From contig CM065646.1 in NCBI GenBank assembly GCA_033220425.1, positions 2,859,501 through 2,923,500 on the forward strand: a stretch of DNA of 64,000 bases. The letters run 5' to 3'. Numbering within the stretch: position 1 is the stretch's first letter; every line of letters starts with the position of its first letter. This document shows, in pieces, positions 10,028 to 20,009 of this stretch. A program made the translations under genes and the position numbers. Under the pieces are notes generated by a model. That model saw only the letters and a program-made list of their open reading frames with translations. It had not been told where the DNA came from and made no database searches. Origin of the DNA: Lepraria neglecta (Eukaryota > Ascomycota > Lecanoromycetes > Lecanorales > Stereocaulaceae).

Positions 10028-11242
10028 TGGCGAGGGATTAGATTGAGAATTGACTAAGCGAGGGCAGGTTGGATAGGTAAGGACAGGAAAAATGGCTCAA
10101 TTGCAGTTCATTACTTTGTTAGAATCTGGAGGAAAAGAATAAAAGCCGTGCTCATTCGGGGGGTTTGGTATATAACAAGGGTCGAAGATCTTTGGCCTCC
10201 ACCCAGCGCATAAGGCCAGATCGGGTGTTGGTGTCATTCAATACGGCAAAATAAGCTTCTGCCTTGACTTGATAGGGCTAGGAGACAAGATTGCAAGTGC
10301 TGCAGGCTTCCTGAATTTCGCCCAAGGATGCATTCTTCCCGATGACGCCGCCCGATGACATAGCTAAGTTGGATTCCTACCAACTAGTAGGCTCTCTGAC
10401 AACGTATTGATGACTCGTCCTCGAGACACACTGCCCAACGGCATCTCACCAAGATGTCATTCTGCCACTCCTTGGGGCTCCTGATCGCGTGGCTGAGTAC
10501 AGTAGCTGAAGAAAAAATGGAATATGCCTGCGTAGAAAGGGGGCTGAGCCTCAATCAGGCAGCTGACATGCAGGGTTGCATTCGGATTGGTGATTGGCCA
10601 CCTTAGCGCCATTCCAGGATGGACGCCACTTCGCTTCGAACAATCTTCCTATTGGATATTCATATCTCTCCTGCATAACTTGTCACATCCATTGCTCGAG
10701 TTCTCATTCGATCTACACAAGCCACTCGAGTCCTATTCTGCTTCCGCACTGAGTAAGCTATCTGCAGGAAATCGCAGGCCATATTGGTTCATTCGTTCGA
10801 GTGCATCTCACTGCTGAAACCCTTGGTGAATAGACGCCTGTTTTTTTCCAATTTCAAAACCTCGTGATTTGATCCAATTGATTGTTCCTGCGACATGAGG
10901 GTCATGCTCATCTGTTCCCAGTTTTGCATAAGGCCACAGTCAGCCCCGCACTGTTCTCCAGCTACTGTGTTTCGTGCGTCAATAGTTTGTGAGTGGCGCG
11001 CTCGGCGCACCCATGATGGGAATAGCATTGCAACATGATGGCCCGATCTGTTGGGCCCCTTCTAGACTCTGGAGGCTCAAAATGGGGGTCGCACTACATA
11101 GTAGTCGCAAGGCTCACACAAGGTTTTGTTGTCATGAATATCTTGCCCTATGCCACTTTAATGCTTATACACAATTGGCGCTGATCTTGAAGTCCGAATT
11201 CCGAATTGCAATCAAGCCTCCTACTCGAAAGTTTGGGCGTCC
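10028..11242. promoter_or_regulatory. divergent spacer between copy C and the patatin-like gene
   Basis: About 1.2 kb without a supported gene. It contains GCTGCAGGCTTCCTGAATTT at about 10300, nearly identical to a block in the spacer at about 5077 between the other small gene/patatin-like pair. An open frame at 10989-11339 overlaps the patatin-like start and looks like chance. Regulatory function is inferred from position only. Confidence 0.35.
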
Positions 11243-13243
11243 ATGGAGGCATGGAGAGACTTCGACCCAACTACCAACCCCTGGGGAACCCCCAGATCTT
11301 CAGCAGCAAGCCCAGAGCGCAACTCAAGATCGACAGTGATTAGGACAGCGCCAGAAACCAATCAAGATGACTCCGACCGCCATCAATCCTTATCGCCCAC
11401 CGAGTACAACACGGAGAGCAATGATTATTTCTACGAATTCAACCCGCGCGGTCCTCAGCGGGCCGCGACCACGCCGAACCTCCCCAACCACCGAGCCATC
11501 ACCCAAAGCCAAACGCGACAGTCGACGCACGACACAAAATACTCGGCAACATTCGAACAGACGGCTCCATGGGATCAAAAGGCAATATTGTCGTTGGACG
11601 GTGGTGGGATACGTGGATACTCGGCTCTCTTGATAATCAAAGAGTTGATGAACGTTATCATGAGACTGGAGATGAACCATCCCGATGGCGCGGCCGATTC
11701 AAGCTACCATCCTGAACCACCGGCCCCATTGTTCGCGATAGAGTCAAAAGGCGATGGTCAGCCCGATGTAAGGGGTCAGAGTCCAGAGTCGGCTCTGTGG
11801 CTACCTTGCCATTACTTTGACTATATGGCGGGGACCAGCACGGGAGGACTCATCAGCATCATGCTTGGCCGCTTGAGAATGAACATTGATGACTGCATCT
11901 CGGACTATGAGATACTCGGAGGCAAGGTATTTGGACACAGCCGATGGTTTCATCTGAGATCACCTTTATGGTTCCCTAGGGACAAATACAACCACAAGAC
12001 CTTGCAAAATGTTATCAAGGATGTGGTAGATCACAGGGTGCCGAAAATCCACAAATTTCCTGGAGGGCAAAACTTTGCCTTTGACGAAAACAGGTGCAGA
12101 AGCGTGGTCTTATCATATCAGCAGCAGACAAACGAAGAAGCTAAACAGGCTGGGGTCGAAAGAGTCTACCTCTTCCGCACGTACAAGAATCTTCACCAAA
12201 GTGAAACAGCTCAAGATCGAGAAACGGACCGAAACCCCGGTCCCGCCCATGACATTCCGATTTGGCGGGTGGCTAGGGCAACATCCGCGGCACCGGGCTA
12301 CTTCAAGCCTATGAAGATACGCAAGCTCGCCTATCTGGACGGCGGGTTCGGTACGAATAATCCGTGCGAGGAGATATTCGAGGAAGTACGAAAAATGAAC
12401 AACCATACAGAAAACTGCGCCAGTATCATCGTCAGTGTTGGGACGGGCATAGACAAAGAGTGGGGTCGCTTCAAGAAATTAGGACCATCTCGCTTCATCA
12501 ACTTCCTCAATGTCGCCAGAAAGTGGGCTTCGGACTCACAGGAGGCACATGTAAGGATGGTGAACAGATCACAAGGAGCCCCGTTCAAATATGTAAGACT
12601 CAATGTCGAAGATGGAATTGGCCCTATGAAACTGGATGAGTGGCGTGTCAGAGGTTCAGTACGAAGATTTATTGGGTCCTGCATAGGCAAACTAAGACGA
12701 TCGCTTGGTGCACCACGATCAAAGTCAAATCGAGAAGTCCAGATGGAAAATGGACACGCTACTGCCGAAGAGAAAGACAGTGATTCAACTATCGACACAG
12801 CACCTGCAGCTCCCAGCCAAAATGACCAAGCAAACATAGAAGGGAGAGATACCAGCAATGTTCCAAATACCGTACCCCAAAAGGACTCCTCGGCCATTCC
12901 GAGATGGTTCCAGCCCAAGAACAAGACTCTAGACTCAATTCGAAAACACACCTCGGAATACCTGAACAGACTAGAAGTACAAAGGTCCATCGAAGAAGTA
13001 GCCGAAATGCTCGTCAACGGAAGACGAGCAAGAGTCAGCGCAGACCGCGACAAATGGGCAAAGGCTTGCTTCGGAACGTGGTACCAATGCAAGATTCCGA
13101 AATGTCCTAGAGGAGAGAAGGAATACGACGATCGCCATTCGTTAGAAAAACATTTCTTGCATAAGCACGGTGATCAGTTTACCAAGGAGAACATGCCTGT
13201 GCTGGACAAGGCGCTGGATGAGTGCAAGATAGTCGTCCATTGA
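11243..13243 (+). CDS. patatin-like phospholipase with C-terminal C2H2-type finger (666 aa)
   Basis: A single uninterrupted frame. Residues 119-125 are DGGGIRG (oxyanion loop), 197-202 are GTSTGG with Ser199 as expected nucleophile, and YLDGG places catalytic Asp at 366, so the Ser-Asp dyad of patatin/iPLA2-like acyl hydrolases is complete. The first 110 residues are polar and low in complexity. Residues about 500-580 are again polar. The end has C616-X4-C621-X15-H637-X4-H642, a C2H2-like finger. Family members hydrolyse phospholipid or galactolipid acyl esters; in fungi, patatin domains also occur in proteins linked to non-self recognition and cell death. No signal peptide. The start lies in good context (CCATGG). 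A truncated relative lies at 4105-4910. The true substrate is unknown. Confidence 0.9.
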   Translation: MEAWRDFDPTTNPWGTPRSSAASPERNSRSTVIRTAPETNQDDSDRHQSLSPTEYNTESNDYFYEFNPRGPQRAATTPNLPNHRAITQSQTRQSTHDTKYSATFEQTAPWDQKAILSLDGGGIRGYSALLIIKELMNVIMRLEMNHPDGAADSSYHPEPPAPLFAIESKGDGQPDVRGQSPESALWLPCHYFDYMAGTSTGGLISIMLGRLRMNIDDCISDYEILGGKVFGHSRWFHLRSPLWFPRDKYNHKTLQNVIKDVVDHRVPKIHKFPGGQNFAFDENRCRSVVLSYQQQTNEEAKQAGVERVYLFRTYKNLHQSETAQDRETDRNPGPAHDIPIWRVARATSAAPGYFKPMKIRKLAYLDGGFGTNNPCEEIFEEVRKMNNHTENCASIIVSVGTGIDKEWGRFKKLGPSRFINFLNVARKWASDSQEAHVRMVNRSQGAPFKYVRLNVEDGIGPMKLDEWRVRGSVRRFIGSCIGKLRRSLGAPRSKSNREVQMENGHATAEEKDSDSTIDTAPAAPSQNDQANIEGRDTSNVPNTVPQKDSSAIPRWFQPKNKTLDSIRKHTSEYLNRLEVQRSIEEVAEMLVNGRRARVSADRDKWAKACFGTWYQCKIPKCPRGEKEYDDRHSLEKHFLHKHGDQFTKENMPVLDKALDECKIVVH

Positions 13244-15812
13244 TAGTAGCGCATGAAGGTTCATACGACGGCATCTGGATTTTGGAGCATATCTGTATGC
13301 AGCCTGGACACGACTGAGCAAGGCGTTGGTGGATATCCTAAAAGTGTGCAGTCTTCGAAGGTTGCATTAGTTGCGATGTCTGCATTGCATTGGTCATCTT
13401 ATAAGGAGTTGGGGAAATTTCAGAACATATTAGACCGCAATTATTTACATTGGGGACATCCACAGACGGCATATTGGCACTAGGAGTTTCTGCACTGGCA
13501 GGGGTAATGGATTGTACGATACATTGATGGGTGATTTGGAGCATGTGTGATGTAATGAACATTCGATCTCGATGAGACTTTGTATCTAGCAGCGAGGGAG
13601 ATTTATCTTCTGGTAATGTGCATTTTACCAGAAGCATCAAGGGAACTTGCAAGCTCAGGTTCTTAGAGCAATTGCTTCCACAATCAAAATCATCGTGACG
13701 AGCTATTGACCGATGTTCCTTGAGAATAGGGACAAGAGAGCAGTTTAGCATCATTGCCGCTTTGCTAAAGTTTTGTGGAACTTCGTTGTGTCTATCTGCT
13801 CCGTACAATCGCATTTCAGGATTATCAGTCTAAAGCGGGCTCTATACAATGACTCAAGATATCTGGGCAGTGGTGCTCAGACTAGAATTTTTTCAGTATC
13901 AATGGCCAATGCTGTTGAGTCTGGAATTCGTCAGCGTCTGATCGAATACAGAGATGCCTTGCATTAATATGAAAATTTCATTGTAAAGTCTCAGAATGTC
14001 TTAGGGTTTGAGAATTGCCACTGCAAGTTGTCCTAGCAATTCTACCTGCTTGCAGATTCGATGGTCCCGCGCTGAGCCATAGCATGGCGCTCATCATATC
14101 TTTAATGCTGTTTCCTCAAGTCTACAAATCGATGTTAGCTCTTCAAAAGATAACTATCGATATGTGGCTTACCCGGTAGATGCGTCAGCTCTGCTGCCCG
14201 CCTGGCCTGGGGTCATATCTCCTACGACGAGCTTCTACAAGCGCCACCTGGCCAACGGCGAGATCTGAGTCTTGCTCATTGCTTATGACTTGCCACTGGA
14301 ATCAACGCATTAGCCAACGGGAACCCAACTTTCAAATACAAAGCTCACCTTTGTCAAGGTCCCTCTTTCCACCCCGCCGCACGACACTAATATTTCGAGT
14401 ATCTTGGTATAGCTCTCAGTATCGTCGAGTTGCCGGAGAAGAAAGTTATCAACGGGGCCTGGGACTCATCTAGCCTCGCCTGTCTTGGCTTTGATCCACG
14501 TCGAACCATCGTCAAGTCGCTACTTACTCAGCCCACGAAGCCGCATATCAGCATGGACGCTTCTCTCTTCAGCATTACATACGTCTTCGGCTTTGCTGGT
14601 GATAGACTGCAAGGTCCTCTGTGACGGCTTCCTTTTGCACTCTTCGAGAAAGGAACCAGATAAGAACGATAACTTCTTCGAGAATCCAGGGGCCATGACT
14701 GCCTGCAGAGGCGGGTGTGTCGACATGTTGGGATTTTTCTTTTCTGTCGTGCGAAGTTGGGCGAGATGGCGATTTCGAAGTACCTGGTACAGTGTCGAAG
14801 GCTGAGGGATTAGGATTGTAATGAGCAGGTGGCCCTCGTGGACCAGAGAAAGCCGGGATGGAGCCCTTTACGAGCTAAGCGTTTGCAAAGCGAATCTTCG
14901 CCCGTCCTATTCGGGACGTTTGTACTGGATATCTGAGGGAAAACATCTCTAAACCTGGATAGAAAAGAGTCGAGAACGTGGAAGTTGAGGGCGAAGGGAA
15001 GGGTCAAGAACACCTATGAGTGAGATCGTGCCATAGCATATAACACTAGAACAACACAGCTCTATTCTGTGCAACGCAATTTATGTCACGTGGTCACGGT
15101 CAGCGGCCGACAAATTGTCATAACACCGCATGCTGTTCGTACATGTTCTCCGCCTCCTAGACTGTGTTACTCGTCCACAGCGTTATTGCTGTCAAGGTCT
15201 TCTTACGGCCTTAAGGTAGTCCAATGATACGGCACAATCCTAACCTACCGGGAGCGTCATTCGGTCACGAAACAGGATCATCAGGTTAGACTGACGCATG
15301 AACACGAGTCGTCGCGGAGAAAAGCCTTCCAAATGTCACATGTGCCCTTTCGGATTCGGACCTATGCTAACGGCCGTAGTTAATTGAGCCTCGGGCGAGC
15401 GTGGCAATGGAAAATGGTCAGCTGTCTTTGTCATGACCACACTTTTTCCCTTGCGTAACACTATCCAGGCTGCAAGAATCGAGAAACCTAGAGGGCGCGA
15501 TTGAAAAAAAATTGCATACAGGTTCACTGCCAATTATGTGCACGAAAGTCAGGGGTAATGTTCCTCCGTTGATTGTTGATGCACGCTCTAGTTTCTAACG
15601 TATTGTCTGTCTAGTATCTGGAGTTCAAGGTCCTTGTGCAGTGCTATGTTCACACTTAACCGTCTTGCTGTAGGGAAAAAATAGCTTCATATACTATGCA
15701 CTGAAGAGAGATTGACTTACCGCCATGGTAGAGGATATGGCGGTGGTCACGAGCCCCATGGGCATGGCAGTCACTTTGACGACGAGCAGCAGCATGACGA
15801 GCCTCATGGGCC
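13244..15812. other. 2.6 kb without a supported gene
   Basis: No family is recognised. The plus strand at about 14200-14620 has protein-like stretches in changing frames (for example SYDELLQAPPGQRRDLSLAH near 14216 and VINGAWDSSSLACLGFDPRR near 14445), which may be a decayed gene, but I cannot name it. The remainder shows nothing clear. Confidence 0.35.
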
Positions 15813-16367
15813 TCACGATCGTCGGCGGCGCGCAGTCTCAACGTCACGGAGATTCTGATCGTAATCCGCTTTTTGCGAGTTCGTAAGCGCCTCTTGTCCG
15901 GTGTAAAGCTGCCAGTTATCAAGTTTCGGATCGCTCAGGCCTCGTGGGCCTTGTTTCTGCAAGAATGTTTCAGCTAAAGAAGCTGCAAGCTGGGAATCGA
16001 ACTCAAATTTACCTGGCGCACAATATCTTCTTCCGTGGTACTGAACCTTGTTAGGCGATAGAACTTTTGACCATCGACCTCCTGCCTGGCGGTATGATAG
16101 GAAATTGTTCATGGCATTCAGGTCCCAACTCCGTGGCCCTATCAACTCGGGGAAGCCGTCTTCCGCATAATGTCTCTGGGCTCTGGCAACACAGCGATCG
16201 ATATCATAATCGACCTTGAGATCTGTGCGGAATTTGCAGTGGATCAAATAGCGAACGGCACGGGGTGAGACTCCTCGAGAAAGGAAGTAGAGACAGACGA
16301 TGGTTTCGTTGGTGCGCCAGGAGACCGTGGAAGTAGGAGGAGCCAACCCTCTCGGATATATCGCCAT
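15813..16367 (-). CDS. hypothetical protein (184 aa), possibly longer at the C terminus
   Basis: Not recognised. The start at 16367 (MAIYPRGL) is chosen because the upstream part of the open frame is a low-complexity translation of a CT-rich leader. The product contains WRTNETIVCLYFLSRGVS and RAVRYLIHCKFRTD, a helical stretch reminiscent of fungal hypothetical proteins that begin with a W-T/R-E-x4-Y/I-L segment, then RWSKVL and a Lys/Arg-rich end TARRRRS. Directly after the stop, another frame continues as DDREAHEARHAAARRQS with a histidine-rich tail and reaches a strong GTAAGT donor near 15720, with a CTACAG acceptor near 15670. The gene may therefore continue, either through an unseen intron or because of a one-base shift at the CGCCGCCGACG stretch. 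A relic of the same family lies at 16781-16930. Confidence 0.5.
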   Translation of the reverse strand: MAIYPRGLAPPTSTVSWRTNETIVCLYFLSRGVSPRAVRYLIHCKFRTDLKVDYDIDRCVARAQRHYAEDGFPELIGPRSWDLNAMNNFLSYRQAGGRWSKVLSPNKVQYHGRRYCAPGKFEFDSQLAASLAETFLQKQGPRGLSDPKLDNWQLYTGQEALTNSQKADYDQNLRDVETARRRRS

Positions 16368-16780
16368 TGTTGAGATTGATAGCGTGAGCAGTTGGAAAAA
16401 GTGGATAAGGAATAGGTTGCTGGGACGTAGAAGAGTGAGGGGAAATGTGTAATTAGAGAGGAATGTACAAGGAGAGTTGAAGAGGAACGTTGAAGCCTGG
16501 TGCTGATACTCTTGATAAAGCAAGATAGGGGATCAGACAGTAGCTCTGTGTAACATACAACATGTCAGCTGCGAGATTCAGCTTCATTGGTTGCCTCGCT
16601 GTGCAGGAACACAGAATTAAAACAGAGTGCTACTGTAGCGTATGTGAGTAATACAAAATCAGGCACTGGCCACCTGCAGACTCAACTTGCGACAATAACG
16701 TGACACTCCCAGCTCGTATATCTGTCAATTGGCAGATTCTGTGCTTGAACTATGCTAAAGATTTATCACTGTCTGCTCTA

Positions 16781-16930
16781 TTATGGTGGTATTGACCTTT
16801 TATCATCTCCCCTACCTAGAAAATCGGCTATGTATTCGCCCAATGAAAGCTCAGCATCTGCCATCAAAATTTTAGGATCAGTCAGGCCTCGTAGGCTTTT
16901 GCTTCTGCATGAGCGGGAAAATGGTAATGG
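16781..16930 (-). pseudogene. relic related to the hypothetical gene at 15813
   Basis: About 45 bases at 16867-16915 match 15919-15972 closely (GGATCAGTCAGGCCTCGTAGG against GGATCGCTCAGGCCTCGTGGG), and the translations share RGL-DPK. The rest is too short and diverged to be a gene. It looks like a leftover of a local duplication. Confidence 0.45.
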
Positions 16931-17153
16931 AGCTGTATAGTGAAGTCGAAGTTGCACAAATAAAAACAATGATCACCACTTATCAGGCATTTTTTGAGTT
17001 CTGACGAGCTATGAATCTACCAATACACGCTCCAACTCCTGTTATCCTAGGCCATTCCATGCTCACACCGCGCTTGGATTGTACCAACGCCTGCTCTCCA
17101 CACGAGCATATCAATATCTTCCCAGCTCCAACCGCTTGAGAATGTGCCAGCGC

Positions 17154-17889
17154 TCAGCTCCGTCCCGTCGCAATGGCATGGTCCACCGCGGCCTTTTGTT
17201 CTAACAGGTCCCCGATTCGGCGTTGGATCATCAGGAGGTTGCGATCGGCCGGTTCACTGGGGTCGACGAAGGCTGGATTTGGTGGACCTGAGATGATTCG
17301 AGGACGTGCGGCGGCATTTTGTCCCATCTGGGGGTTGTACCTGGCCAGCTCGCCGGTATTCCTGAGCCTAGGGAAAGATTAGCGATGAGGATACACGACC
17401 ATAAACCTGGATCACCCACTGGTTGACAAGCGGAGAGCCCCTAACAACCCAAAGTCTGAAAGCAAGCTTAGCCCTCCCTCTCCAGAACCCGCTCTCATCA
17501 TCCCTTGCGGTATACCAGAGGTGCCTGATAGCACGATTGGCATTGTTTTTAATATGATGATGGAGGCTGGCGCAGTTGATCGCCTCATATTTCCACGGGA
17601 CGAGAAGGACGTTTCGAATGTTTTGCATAATCTCATTCAACATTTGGTACGTGTATGGATGGATGAAGGGCAGGCTTTGAATCCGGGGGCCGGCTCTTCT
17701 GACGTGGAGGAGGATGGCGCAGATCAATTTGCATTCTCCCTCTGTAAACCATGTGCCGTTGACTGGGTGTCGGATCCAGGCGTGGGGAACGTATGGGTAA
17801 GGGAGGTGGGATAGGACACGAGTTTGGGGAGGGCGGCCGCCTGCGTAAGCTTGGGAAGGGCGAAAGGGAGGCGCTGAGGGGCGACGCAT
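17154..17889 (-). CDS. hypothetical protein (about 227 aa, two exons)
   Basis: Not recognised. Exon 1 17889-17420 encodes TWFTEGECKLICAILLHVRR, RNVLLVPWKYEAINCASLHH and ARDDESGFWRGRAKLAFRLW. An intron of about 52 bases (GTGGGT donor, TTCCCTAG acceptor, phase 2) would join exon 2 17367-17154, encoding NPQMGQNAAARPRIISGPP and LLMIQRRIGDLLEQKAAVDH, which has strong protein character and ends at TGA 17154. The model was built by hand because the second frame is clearly coding-like. Another donor just downstream would give a different frame and an early stop. No signal peptide. The W-x-T-x-E-x4-I start recalls the neighbour at 15813, so the two may be distant relatives. Confidence 0.5.
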
Positions 17890-19132
17890 GGTTCTGGCAG
17901 CTGCGTTGGTATGATCAGGAGATGTAGGAATGATGTAACAGCCTGACCTTCAGATTGCGTGGCCTTTCTATCCCTCAGAAGTTGCTGAAAGTGACCAGGT
18001 CTTCAAATGGAAGCTCGATGCTCGCTGCCTGGTTGCTCTTTTGGCAACAAGTGAACGGAGCAGGTATTGATAATAACGATTTTGTGACCTAGGCAAGCGA
18101 TTGGAGGCCCAAAAAGAACGACACCAAGAGAGAGATGACACTGCCCACCATGACAGGCCGGCAAGAAGAAGAGTAGAGGAAAGAGGAAAGGTCACAATCA
18201 AACAATAAAACTGATTAAGCTAGAGGCAAACGGGGTCACACACGATCACCCAGCCCCAATGGTAACCGGTCTGATTGGTGGACCATATCTCCGGTGGGGT
18301 TCAGAAGAGTGAAGCATTTTGAAACTCAATCCGGGATATGGCACCGCATGACAAGGGTGTATATACTATAAAATTCATGCTTAACGTGGCCTAGAAAGTC
18401 TTTGTTCTGGTACTGGGGTCTTCAGGAAGCCCCTAGCGAGGTGAGGGATTAGATACTTTTCCGAAGGCAAACAAAAGATTGGGATTAGCACGTACTAGAA
18501 ATTACCAAGTTTGCTACAGCAACAGTGGCATCAAATTGTGCGTCGTCGTCATCCTTGATGATACCAACCGCGTTATTTAGATGGTGTCCAATTCTTGCCT
18601 ATCTGCTGGCGTGAAGTCCCATCTTCTGAAAAGCTCAATGCTCAGCCGCATCATTTGGGAGCAATTCCTCGGAAAGCCACGGCTACTATCCCTCGTATAG
18701 TTCAAGGAGCGAACGACCGAACGGTGATACGGTTGTGTCGCCTTGTAGATGTTAGGCGGCTATTAGTGCGAGGCAGATGCCTATTAAGCAACGATCTACC
18801 ACAGTTGTTCAGACTTTCGTAGCTATTTCAGAGATCTGAAACGCACGCGATGATGTGCTATAAAGGTCTTTGTTCTGAAGATTGGTATCGAGCGCTCGTG
18901 GCGAACAAAGTTGTTTCGAAAGCATGAAAGAAGGGAGCCGCACCACGTATCTGACAATGAGGATGAAGACGTTCTTCTCAAAAGAGCTTTCTCTCATCAA
19001 AGGGATCGGAAAAAATTTCTGTGGCTCCTCGCCTTTCCTTTTGTTCATAGACTGGAAACCCTACCGGTTTCACCTCTCAACTTTTTTTTCAATCTCGAAC
19101 CACTCACCAACATACCCTTCTCGTAAATCGTC
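17890..19132. other. intergenic, upstream region of the secreted-protein gene
   Basis: No gene is supported. The last 70 bases before 19133 are a pyrimidine-rich leader (CTCTCAACTTTTTTTTCAATC) of the kind common just upstream of fungal start codons. Confidence 0.5.
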
Positions 19133-19507
19133 ATGATTCAGCTCTTCACCCTTCTGCTCCTGGTGAGCACTGCCCTTTCCGCACCCCTCTCTGCTCGCGA
19201 TGGTAGCGCAGTCGACCCCAGCGCTACCCAACGCGCAAATCTCCAATTCACAAGCTATTCGGCCGGCTGTGACAGCGGGACAAACGGCAACGAGGATGTC
19301 ATTTACTCCAAGAATTACCCTATGAATGTACACATTTCTGCCTACAACCTCGGCCGTCACCTAAAGCCCTCGGAGCAGCTCGACTTCAGCAATAATGATT
19401 GCAACAGTTTTCTTTACACGGCGCCTAATGCGCAGCAGGCTGGTTGTTATACTGTCACTAGTTCTGACCTGCCTGATTGTTTTCGAGTTTGGGATCATAG
19501 CCAGTAG
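19133..19507 (+). CDS. small secreted cysteine-containing protein (124 aa)
   Basis: An intronless frame starting with a classic signal peptide: MIQLFTLLLLVSTALSAPLS, cleavage expected after ALSA. The mature part of about 106 residues has four cysteines, in AGCDSG, NDCNSF, AGCYTV and PDCFRV, enough for two disulphide bridges, and is rich in Ser, Asn and Asp. Size and make-up fit a secreted effector-like or cell-wall-associated small protein of an ascomycete. No named family is recognised. The leader upstream is pyrimidine-rich. The neighbouring spacers are gene-poor. Secretion is well supported by the sequence; any role in host interaction is inference. Confidence 0.8.
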   Translation: MIQLFTLLLLVSTALSAPLSARDGSAVDPSATQRANLQFTSYSAGCDSGTNGNEDVIYSKNYPMNVHISAYNLGRHLKPSEQLDFSNNDCNSFLYTAPNAQQAGCYTVTSSDLPDCFRVWDHSQ

Positions 19508-20009
19508 TCACAAAGGGTCCGGAACCCCGGAAGATTCTGCGGGTTGGTAAAGGAGTTCGATGATGAAATTATGAAGTGTGTTTTTGGTGTTTTTGAGCAG
19601 TGACTTTCCCCGGGTGATTAGTGGTCATAGTCAGTCCTCATGTTTGCTTTTTTAATCTTATGAGAACATGCCAGGAGTGCTCGTGTCTTCGAATGCGCGT
19701 TTTGTAGACGTCGCACTACTCGCCAGGTTTAGCAATATTCTATCATCGATGAAAAATATTGATATGCAACCTTTACCTCAGCTTTTATGATCATAGGTGC
19801 TTAGGTTTAAGTCATGCCATGTCCTATAATGCAAAATCCCAAGAATGTCAATTCCTCAATAGTCCACCGACATTCTCACTTCTCTCATATGCATCATTCG
19901 CGAATTGCATCCGGGAAGCAGATTATGCCGCTACCGGATACCGAACCCCTGCCACAATCGTTCAGAAATTCTCATAATTGAAGGAAACTAATCGGTGCTC
20001 TAAAACTGG
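19508..20009. other. intergenic, nothing recognised
   Basis: No gene is supported between the secreted-protein gene and the 3' end of the HET gene. The strand is TA-rich around 19720-19800. Confidence 0.5.

Noticed and set aside
10989-11339. 116-codon open frame overlapping the start of the patatin-like gene
   Set aside because: It overlaps the patatin-like start in another frame, has no domain and odd composition; the 666-residue frame explains the coding signal.
12331-13092. 253-codon minus-strand open frame inside the patatin-like gene
   Set aside because: It lies entirely within the coding part of the patatin-like gene on the opposite strand and shows no family motif; shadow of the real frame.
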